A DNA stretch of 5,975 nucleotides, taken from NCBI GenBank assembly GCA_045599065.1, contig JAZRVJ010000050.1, forward strand, positions 1 to 5,975, given 5' to 3'. Numbering within the stretch: position 1 is the first letter of the stretch; every line of letters starts with the position of its first letter. Of this stretch, positions 1 through 5,975 are shown piece by piece. Below the pieces are notes generated by a model. That model was not told the DNA's origin and did not search any database. It saw only the letters and a list, made by a program, of their open reading frames with translations. The position numbers were made by a program, and so were the translations under genes. Source of the stretch: Hennigella sp045599065. GTDB lineage: Bacteria; Bacillota_I; Bacilli_A; Mycoplasmatales; Mycoplasmoidaceae.

Positions 1-1
1 G

Positions 2-1324
2 AACATGAAGAAAAAGCTTACTAGCTGAACTATTCATGAAGAAGATATTACTGAAGTATTAAAGCAAATACGTATTGCGCTTTTAGATGCAGACGTTAAT
101 TTATTAGTTGTTAAAAACTTTATCAAAGCGATTAGAGAAAAAGCTATCGGCTTTGTCATGGAAAAAGGCCAAGAAGCTGATAAAGTTTTACTTAATATAG
201 TAAAAGAAGAGTTAGTTAACATTTTAGGACAACATCAAGAAGATTTAAAACTTGATGCTTCTCCAACTAGAGTTATGCTTGTTGGTCTTAACGGTGCAGG
301 AAAAACTACAACTGTAGCTAAAATAGCCAACTGATTAATTAATAAAAAAGAAAAACATCCTATGACTGTTGCGCTAGACGTTTACCGTCCAGCTGCTATT
401 GATCAACTAGAAAATCTTTGTCAAAAGATTAATGTTGATTGTTACAAAGAAAATTCTAAAGATGTTGTAGGTATAGCTGAACATGGTTTAGCTTATGCTA
501 AAGAACACAATAAAGATGTAATTCTATTCGATACAGCTGGTCGTTTACAAACCAATAAGGAGTTAATGGATGAATTGCTTAACATCAAAAGAGCAATTAA
601 ACCACAAGAAATCATTCTTGTTGTGGATGCTATGGCTGGACAAGACATTATAAATGTCGCTAAAGAATTCCATAATGTTTTGGACTTAACAGGATTAGTA
701 ATTACTAAACTTGACTCTGAAGCAAGAGCTGGTGCGGTTTTAAGTATTACTAGCTTATTGAACATTCCTGTAAAATTTACAGGAACAGGTGAACAAATTG
801 GTTCATTAGATGTCTTCTATCCGGAAAGAATGGCAGACCAAATTCTTGGTCTTGGAGACATCATGACATTGGCGGAAAAAGCTGCTGATCGTATTGACGA
901 AAACTCTGCAAAGAAATCATTTGCTAGAATGATTTCGGGTAAGTTCGACCTTGAAGATTTGATGACTCAAATGGAACAAGTATCTAGAATGGGCTCCATG
1001 GGTTCAATTATGAAAATGATGCCAGGAAATCTTGCAAGCAAGATATCTGATGATCAAATAACAGATGCAGAACAAAAAATTAGAATTTGAAAAATTCTAA
1101 TGACTTCTATGACTAAGAAGGAAAGAAGAAATCCTAAGTTATTTAAGAAAGAACCTAATCGCAAGATTAGAGTAATTAAAGGTTCTGGTCGTAAACCTGA
1201 CGAACTAAACAAAATGCTTTCTCAATGAGAAAAAGCCAAAGTTCAAATGGACCAAATAGGTAAAAAAATTAAAGCTGGTAAAAACCCTTTAGCTGATTTG
1301 ATGAATGGTAAGGGTGGGTTTTAA
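2..1324 (+). CDS. ffh: Signal recognition particle protein Ffh (SRP54), 5' partial
   Basis: GTPase subunit of the signal recognition particle. It binds the 4.5S/scRNA and signal sequences of nascent membrane proteins and docks with FtsY at the membrane. The visible 440 codons lack only the first ~10-20 residues of a family usually near 450. Numbering from the first full codon, the N domain includes the ALLDADV motif. The G domain has the P-loop GLNGAGKTT from residue 95, YRPAA near 128, DTAGR at 177 and TKLD at 235. The NG-M linker contains GLGDI near 283. The methionine-rich M domain follows from about 295, with the RNA-binding helix-turn-helix region (ERRNP near 374, KGSG near 393). Four in-frame TGA codons (26, 332, 1088, 1226) must be read as Trp. 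The stop TAA overlaps the next ATG by one base, implying one transcript. The identification is firm; the true start and promoter lie outside the window. Confidence 0.97.
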
Positions 1325-1632
1325 TGGATTTTAAAAAATATCTACCTAAATATCTTATTGTTAAAAATGTTTTAACAATAGAAGGATGCACATCACATAA
1401 ATATTTCATCACAACACCTGATGAAATTAATTTAAAATTATTTACACATAAAAATATTATTAGTTGGCATCCATTAATTGTTAAAAGTGGTTCTAACTTT
1501 TATTACTTTAAAGGATTAAAAAAATCTGACTTTGCTATAGCAAGCTTTTGTCTTAACAACCAAAACTATGAACCTGAGTATAACACAAGGGTTTTAGAAA
1601 ATTACTTTAATAAAAACTCATTTGAAATATAA
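1324..1632 (+). CDS. Hypothetical protein, 102 aa, translationally coupled to ffh
   Basis: I do not recognise this protein. It is 102 residues long, basic, rich in Lys, Asn, Tyr and Phe, and shows no signal peptide or convincing membrane helix, so a small cytoplasmic protein is likely. Its composition, with several hydrophobic strand-like stretches (YLIVKNVL, NIISWHPLIV, NFYYFKGL), suggests a compact alpha/beta or beta-rich fold; that is only an impression. The start is chosen because its ATG shares one base with the ffh stop (TAATG) and a purine-rich stretch (AAGGG, about 1310-1314) lies about ten bases upstream. It uses no TGA codon; its single Trp is TGG. It ends just seven bases before the hydrolase gene, so it sits in the middle of a three-gene run. 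The position suggests co-expression with ffh but not necessarily a role in protein export. Confidence 0.8.
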   Translation: MDFKKYLPKYLIVKNVLTIEGCTSHKYFITTPDEINLKLFTHKNIISWHPLIVKSGSNFYYFKGLKKSDFAIASFCLNNQNYEPEYNTRVLENYFNKNSFEI

Positions 1633-1657
1633 TAGTTCTATGAAAGAACTATTATAT
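1627..1657 (+). promoter_or_regulatory. Perfect 12-bp hairpin with the hydrolase start codon in its loop
   Basis: Bases 1627-1638 pair without mismatch with 1646-1657, leaving a seven-base loop (TATGAAA) that holds the ATG of the downstream hydrolase at 1640-1642. The left arm also contains the TAA stop (1630-1632) of the upstream 102-residue gene. No T tract follows, so it is not an intrinsic terminator. A ribosome terminating at 1632 would open the stem and expose the ATG, which fits translational coupling. The repeat is seen directly; its regulatory role is inferred. Most pairs are A-T, so stability is moderate. Confidence 0.55.
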
Positions 1658-2827
1658 AAACAACCATATTGAACTGAGGAACAAACTAAAAGTATTAATT
1701 CTTTTAGGAATCCTGATGATAGACTTTATGAAGTTGAAAGCTGGGGAGAATTAAAATTTGATCAATTGATCAAAGCTAATCAAAAAGAAACTAGTCTATC
1801 AAAAATATATCATGATGTTTTAATGCCTCAATCTAAGTTTGTTATGCCTGAAACAATTAAACCTATGAAAGGTTGCACATCTGCTGCTGTTAAGGGCGCT
1901 AACAACCATCCTATGGTTGGCAAAAATTACGATTGATGAAAAGATGATGATTTTTGTTTGGTAGTTAAAACACACGGTGGTAAATACCAAACAATTGGAA
2001 CGACATCTTCTCACTTCTTTTCTGTTCCTAATAAGTTCAAGATGAATCTTGAAATAGCAGAGAGATTTGCCTATGCTCCATATTATGTGTTTGATGGAAT
2101 GAATGACCAAGGCTTGGTTATTTCTACGCTAATCACACATGGAGATGCTGTTAGACAAAAAGAGTCAGGAAAACTTGATTTATCAACAAAGTTGATTCCT
2201 CAATTACTATTAACATCATGTAAAACAGTTGATGAGTGTATTCAACTTCTAAAAAAATACAATGTTATTTCATATGCTTCTAAAGAAAAACACGATTATG
2301 ACTACCACTGGATTATTGCAGATAAAACTGGTAAGAGAGTTTGTCTTGAATACATTGATAGCAAAATGGTAGTCTACACAAATAGAATTTGTGAAATAGA
2401 CTTTAACTGAGAAAATGGATCAGCTAAATGTTTAAGCATATCTGATGATCCTAAAAATGAATATATCATTGCTACAAACTTCTATTTGGCTTTGGACAAC
2501 CCAAAATGTAAACAACCAATAGATCCTAAAACTGGTTTATATACTTGTTCAGATTATGGATGATTTAGATATACAAGAATCTTAGAAGATCTAAGATTGG
2601 TACCTCATCCTGATAAGAGACAACTATGATTAATGCTTAAAAATGCAAGATATGAATTAAGAGATATAGATACATCTTGTTATTGAAGAAATAAAGGTAC
2701 TCCTTGAACAACAAGAGAACAATGAGATGGTCTAACTACATTCTCTAGTGTCTTTGATTGCTTAGAACCAGGAATGGAACTTTGCATCTACGAAAACTTT
2801 GATAAGGTTTATAAATATAAAATGTAA
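1640..2827 (+). CDS. Ntn-type linear amide C-N hydrolase (choloylglycine hydrolase / C45 superfamily)
   Basis: Predicted cysteine amidohydrolase or acyltransferase acting on linear C-N amide bonds; the substrate is unknown. The 395-residue protein reads through nine TGA (Trp) codons. A KGCTS motif places the likely nucleophile at Cys79. Nineteen residues later comes Asp98 in NYDW, the same spacing as Cys2-Asp21 in bile salt hydrolases, and Lys95 stands where those enzymes have Arg18. Further family marks are DGMNDQGL (152-159), Asn280 in ATNFY (the likely counterpart of Asn175), Arg310 in RYTR (likely Arg228) and the C-terminal SSVFD region. The 78 residues before Cys79 resemble a propeptide, as in C45 acyltransferases, which cleave themselves at Gly-Cys. 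There is no signal peptide, so it is probably cytoplasmic. The ATG at 1640 is chosen because coding extends in frame from there and it lies seven bases after the previous stop. Bile salts are only one possible substrate class; N-acyl amino acids or peptides are equally possible. Confidence 0.88.
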
Positions 2828-2829
2828 AT

Positions 2830-2856
2830 AAAAAAGTTGCTAATGCAACTTTTTTT
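2830..2856. terminator. Bidirectional intrinsic terminator between convergent operons
   Basis: Bases 2830-2840 pair with 2845-2855 around a TAAT loop. The core is GTTGC/GCAAC, flanked by A-T pairs, and a run of seven T ends the plus-strand copy. On the minus strand the A run 2830-2835 becomes the T tract, so the same hairpin can end transcripts from both sides. It lies directly after the hydrolase stop (2827), and its right edge overlaps the stop codon of the convergent membrane-protein gene (2855-2857). Confidence 0.9.
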
Positions 2857-4327
2857 ATCATCATCTCCTGATAAACCACAGTTGTTCTCTCAACTTTTTG
2901 TATGGCATTGATTTTGGTTCATCAAAGTGAATGTTTCTATTTCCTCATCAAAGCAATGCACTTACACCAAAGTTTAAAGCGATTAAGGCAACAAACAATA
3001 GTGCTGTAGCATCACCAAAAGCAGTAATAATGCCATATCAATCGTATCCCTCTGGGATTTTTCCGGTTTCTGGGTCCATATGTTTGTAAGCTGATATGGC
3101 ATAGAATAACATATATGTACCACAAATAATAATTGATTCTCAATTACGTTTAAATTTCATGTCAGGGCAATGATTAACAGTTAGGTAAGTTAAAACTGCG
3201 AATAATGGAGTAATAATGTGAAATAACATATTTCAGTTTGCTAAAACTCCTGGTTCGGTCCAAGGATTCTTGTGATCTATTGCTATGGTTCACGGAACCA
3301 TGAAACCCACAACTGATAAGAATGTTACAGCAACAGCAACTGTTGTTAATAAATTAAAGACTTGCAATTCCATACACATTCTCTTAAGAACTTTTGTGTC
3401 TTTTAAAATCATAAGAATTAAATAAACAAAGACAGCTATTGTCATCAATCAATTTGATTGATTTGTAAAGTATTTTAAGTGTGAATGTATTTCGCCCGAA
3501 CCTAAAAACATTCATGTTGTTTGTGCAATGCCCAATATTAAAAGAATTCCATTCAATACATAAGAAAAAACAATTCTCTTCGCTTGGATTTTTCTATTAC
3601 CTAATCATAATAGTCATATGATTAGGAAAGCTAAACCTAACACAGCGATAGCAAGTCCTGCTGCTGCAAGATAACCAAATTGGAACATCCTATATCAATC
3701 ATAACCAGCTAATGGTAAGCCGGTAGTTTTATCGATATGAGTTAATGCCATGCATATATAAAAAATAAAATATAAACCTATCGGAACAAAAGCATATAGT
3801 GATTCTTTTAGCTTGATTTCTTGAGTATTCAGGAAAGCAACAAAGGAAATTATAGATAATAGAGGAATCAATAAGTGGAAACACAAATTTGCTCCTACAA
3901 ACAATTTATCTGGTGTAAAGAATTTTTCACCCACCAGTGTTCCAAATGGAGTCAAGATAAATAATGTTACAAGCATTGTTAGTGCTACGCCAGCAGTTGC
4001 AACTAAGTCAAGAATATATATTGATTTGTGTATAATCTTAATTTTTTTAGCCTTCATCAAGCTAATCATCACAATTAAAACACCTGCTACCAAACCCATT
4101 AATAAATTTGATAACACTGTGAAAAATTTTAATTTTTCACCAAATGACATAATACCTTCGTGTCATTGAGATGTTCATTCGAACGCATCCCAATTTCCAA
4201 ACATAATAACTGAAGCAAATAGAACTAAAGCAAATATTGCTATGTTCATGCCAAATGCAATATTTAATTTTGTTCTTGTTTTATCTGTCTTTAAATTTTT
4301 AAATTTAACTTTTAATTGTTTTTGCAT
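2855..4327 (-). CDS. 12-TM membrane protein with internal duplication (downstream paralogue)
   Basis: A 490-residue integral membrane protein of unknown function. I see about 12 helices (near 22-43, 68-91, 102-125, 148-167, 177-195, 218-242, 253-275, 286-308, 320-345, 366-384, 397-414, 434-461). Lysine-rich loops after helices 2, 4 and 6 put both termini in the cytoplasm. The two 6-TM halves are repeats of each other: FTVLSN (Thr70) matches FTNQSN (Thr288), FHLLIP (His151) matches FHIITP (His370), GYDWY at 208-212 matches GYDWY at 427-431, and WLGNRKI matches WWGNRNI. The Thr and His placement recalls AIG1/ADTRP and Pr6Pr-type proteins, an inference only. The ATG is two bases after the stop of the upstream paralogue with no clear Shine-Dalgarno sequence, suggesting reinitiation. 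Trp is mostly TGA, including the last two sense codons (Trp489-Trp490) before TAA, so a standard-code reading would split the gene. Confidence 0.88.
2930..4132 (-). repeat. Two parallel 6-TM protein repeats inside the 490-aa membrane protein
   Basis: Unit 1 covers about residues 66-247 (4132-3587) and unit 2 about residues 284-466 (3478-2930). Shared landmarks in order are KFFT or KYFT followed by xxSN, FHxxxP 81 or 82 residues after the Thr, a T(H/K)H- or KHM-type turn with Asp and Thr-Gly, GYDWY, and LLWxGNRxI. The even helix number makes the two units parallel. The match is at protein level; no long DNA identity is seen, so the duplication is old. Confidence 0.8.
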
Positions 4328-4329
4328 AT

Positions 4330-5772
4330 CTATTTTCTAATAGGCTTCCCTTTTTGAAATAAAAGCGGAGCTTTTGGTAAACCAATATGGATTTTTCTAT
4401 TGCATATTCAAAGAACTCAACCCATAAAGAATCCTAAGCAGGGTGCTCCAATAAAACAAATTGGAACTGATCATCATTTTGTATGAAGCAATAAATATCA
4501 GTCTCAGTCTCCTTCTGGTCAATGTCATGGTCCGTCCATATTCATATAGTTTACAATTCAATAGAAAGCAAAGTAAGCAAAATAAGGAATCATGCTAAAG
4601 AATATATGCTTTAGTTGTATTCTTTGATTTCTTTCAACAAGCATATAACTTATTGCTGATACAAATGGTACCAAAAGATGGAAGAAGTGGTTTTGATTGT
4701 CAAAGCATCTCGGTCCTTCTTTAAATGGTCAATTGAACAACACTTCAAATACACCATTAAAGAAAACTAGTGCTACACAGGCTAGTTTCATAATTTGAAT
4801 ACCTATTGGTATTCCTTTCAAAACTTTTGTAGACCTTAGAACCATAAAAATTAAGTAAATGAATGAAGCTAGAGTCACAACCCATACTGATCAAGAAGTT
4901 AGTCACATAATAGCTCACTTTCATTTATCGGGGGTGTTTTTAATATATGCTAATCAAACAGAAGCACCAAAGCCCATTAAAACAACAAGAATATTTAAGA
5001 AATATTCAAAGTGTACAATTTGAGTTTTTATCTTTCTATTTCCTAACCAAAGCAATCATGCAAACAAAAATGAACCGCCATACATTACTACAAGAACTAA
5101 TGGTATAAATTGCATACCAAATTGACAGAAACCATATCAATCATATTCTGGATATGGTCTGCCAGTTTGAGGATTAATATGTGTCAATGCCGTTGACATA
5201 TAAAAAATCGAGTACAAAAACATTGGAATTAATGCATATAGTGTTTCAACTAATTTAATCTTTTGGGTGTTGACTAAAGAAACAAAAGCAATGATTGATA
5301 GCAATGGATTCACTATGTGAAAGAACATTTGACTACCACCAATAATTTTTGATGCAGTCAATGTTTTGTCATCCGCATTAACCAAAACAACTGGCAATAA
5401 GAAAAGTATGACAGTCATCATCGTAATAGCAACTGATGTTGTCATTGTCAAATTAGCAATCATATATCCTTTGTGGATTTCTTTTCTTTTGCCTCAAATA
5501 TTTTGAGCAAGAACTACAATCATCATGATTGCTGCCCCACCCATAAAAATATTAGAAAGCAAAGTAAAATACTTTAAGTCTTTAATTGTTCTAGGCGGAA
5601 CTGTTTCGGATTGAAGTCAAGGTTCTTGTCCTGTATAAAAAATAAAAAAAGCTAATAGCACAAGTGCTACTATTCCAATATATAAACCAAAAGCAACTTT
5701 TTTCTTGGTAAGTTCATAATCAATTTTTACAAACTGTTTAGATTTATTTTTATATATTTGTTTTTGTTTCAT
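4330..5772 (-). CDS. 12-TM membrane protein with internal duplication (upstream paralogue)
   Basis: A 480-residue multi-pass membrane protein of unknown function, clearly paralogous to the gene 2 nt downstream. After a basic N-terminus (MKQKQIYKNK) come about 12 helices in two 6-TM halves. Half 1 carries YFTLLSN (Thr70), FHIVNP (His152), TGRPYPEYDWYG (203-214) and WLLWLGNRKI. Half 2 carries the diverged LTSWSVW (Thr292), FHLLVP (His365), PEGDWDWY (419-426) and WVLWICNRKI. Half 2 is unusually tryptophan-rich in both predicted external loops: five Trp within 284-297 and six within 416-434. The ATG at 5772 is chosen because a basic leader followed by a membrane helix starts there; an extended -10 box lies only ~10 bases upstream and no Shine-Dalgarno is visible, so a nearly leaderless mRNA is possible. 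Most Trp codons are TGA. The resemblance to AIG1/ADTRP and Pr6Pr-like proteins rests on the Thr/His layout and is tentative. Confidence 0.88.
4390..5574 (-). repeat. Two parallel 6-TM protein repeats inside the 480-aa membrane protein
   Basis: Unit 1 is about residues 67-248 (5574-5029) and unit 2 about residues 289-461 (4908-4390). The landmarks match those of the neighbouring gene. Unit 2 is the most diverged of the four: the Phe and Asn of FTxxSN are replaced (LTSWSV), the Thr-to-His spacing shrinks to 73 from about 82, and the external loop has become Trp-rich. Thr292, Ser295, His365 and Pro369 are still kept. Confidence 0.75.
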
Positions 5773-5781
5773 ATTGTCTTA

Positions 5782-5790
5782 ATTTTAGCA
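5782..5790 (-). promoter_or_regulatory. Extended -10 promoter (TGCTAAAAT) for the membrane-protein pair
   Basis: On the minus strand TGC followed by TAAAAT (5790 down to 5782) fits the extended -10 pattern TGnTAtAAT. No good -35 box is found 17 bases upstream, where the tRNA terminator hairpin sits; weak -35 boxes are common in mycoplasmas. Transcription would begin near 5775, about three bases before the ATG at 5772, giving an almost leaderless mRNA. Confidence 0.55.
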
Positions 5791-5797
5791 CAAAAAT

Positions 5798-5825
5798 AAA
5801 AAAAGATATAGCAAAGCTATATCTT
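5798..5825 (-). terminator. Intrinsic terminator of the tRNA operon
   Basis: Bases 5825-5816 pair with 5812-5803 (10 bp, AAGATATAGC on the minus strand) around a three-base TTT loop. A run of seven T follows on the minus strand (5804-5798). It lies 12 bases beyond the CCA end of tRNA-Val, as expected for the end of a tRNA transcript. The stem is AT-rich, with three G-C pairs. The rest of 5773-5837 holds only the promoter described separately. Confidence 0.8.
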
Positions 5826-5837
5826 AATAAGTCTTAC

Positions 5838-5913
5838 TGGTGCAGTGTGAGGGGATCGAACCCCCGACCCTATGCTTGTAAGGCATATGCTCTCCCGGCT
5901 GAGCTAACACTGC
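5838..5913 (-). tRNA. tRNA-Val (anticodon UAC), complete
   Basis: A 76-nt cloverleaf on the minus strand. The acceptor stem GCAGTGT/ACACTGC is fully paired, with discriminator A and an encoded CCA end at 5838-5840. The D arm reads GCTC...GAGC, the anticodon stem TATGC/GCATA encloses CTTACAA (anticodon TAC at 5880-5878), and the T arm has five pairs with loop TTCGATC. Unmodified or lightly modified U34 can read all four GUN codons, as is usual in mycoplasmas. It follows tRNA-Glu by six bases and is co-transcribed with it. Confidence 0.97.
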
Positions 5914-5919
5914 AATATA

Positions 5920-5975
5920 TGGTGACCTGTACGGGATTCAAACCCATGAATGCACGCGTGAAAGGCGTGTGTGTT
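5920..5975 (-). tRNA. tRNA-Glu (anticodon UUC), 5' part cut by window end
   Basis: The 3' 56 bases of a tRNA on the minus strand. The encoded CCA is at 5922-5920, preceded by discriminator A and the 3' acceptor strand ACAGGTC. The T arm has loop TTTGAAT. The anticodon stem CACGC/GCGTG holds CTTTCAC, giving anticodon TTC (5962-5960). The acceptor 5' strand and most of the D arm lie beyond base 5975. Six bases separate it from tRNA-Val, so further tRNA genes upstream are likely. Confidence 0.95.

Noticed and set aside
34..222. Minus-strand open frame of 62 codons inside ffh
   Set aside because: It is antisense to a well-conserved part of Ffh and has no recognisable family or start signal.
493..765. 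Minus-strand open frame of 90 codons inside ffh
   Set aside because: It is a shadow of the conserved G domain on the other strand.
1402..1413. A Gly-Cys-Thr-Ser motif shared by the 102-residue protein and the hydrolase (1871-1882)
   Set aside because: Only these four residues match; the surrounding sequence is unrelated, so it is probably chance.
1820..2110. Minus-strand open frame of 96 codons inside the hydrolase gene
   Set aside because: It runs antisense to the catalytic region of the hydrolase, which has clear family motifs.
3440..3470. Short inverted repeats of the ATCAATCAA type
   Set aside because: They are short, low-complexity and encode ordinary Asn, Gln and Ser codons of the repeat motif.
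4119..4140. Near-perfect 10-bp palindrome with a 2-base centre in the membrane-protein gene, next to the Thr70 motif
   Set aside because: It lies inside coding sequence made mostly of A and T (Lys and Phe codons), where such palindromes arise easily; it has no adjoining T tract.
1..5975. Many in-frame TGA codons that could suggest pseudogenes
   Set aside because: All fit Trp positions in conserved motifs, frames continue cleanly to TAA or TAG stops, and this is normal for code 4 mollicutes.

Overview
The window comes from a wall-less bacterium (Mollicutes, Mycoplasma-type) that uses genetic code 4. The DNA is strongly AT-rich. Every long gene except the 102-residue one is cut by in-frame TGA codons that only make sense as tryptophan: for example the Asn-Tyr-Asp-Trp motif of the amide hydrolase and the Gly-Tyr-Asp-Trp-Tyr motif of the membrane proteins. 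The species cannot be named from this stretch alone.

Left part, plus strand (2-2827): a tightly packed run of three genes. First comes ffh, the protein subunit of the signal recognition particle, which lacks only about its first 10-20 residues at the window edge. Next is a 102-residue protein of unknown function whose ATG shares a base with the ffh stop codon. Third is a 395-residue Ntn-type amide hydrolase of the choloylglycine hydrolase / C45 acyltransferase superfamily, with an N-terminal extension that is probably removed by self-cleavage between Gly78 and Cys79. Its start codon lies in the loop of a perfect 12-bp hairpin that also contains the stop codon of the gene before it.

Middle: a short bidirectional terminator (2830-2856) separates this run from two genes arriving on the opposite strand.

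Right part, minus strand (5975 down to 2855): tRNA-Glu(UUC, cut by the window end), tRNA-Val(UAC), a terminator, a compact extended -10 promoter, then two adjacent genes for 12-TM membrane proteins (480 and 490 residues, 2 nt apart). The two proteins are paralogues, and each is itself an internal duplication of a 6-TM module. The pair therefore carries four copies of one module, each with a Thr at the start of its second helix, a His-x3-Pro in its fourth helix and a related terminal motif. This layout recalls the AIG1/ADTRP and Pr6Pr-type 6-TM proteins. That link is an inference from motifs and the function is unknown. This duplicated membrane pair is the least explained part of the window.

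There is no sign of insertion sequences, CRISPR or phage genes. Gene density is very high, and the only intergenic stretch longer than 30 bases is 5773-5837.
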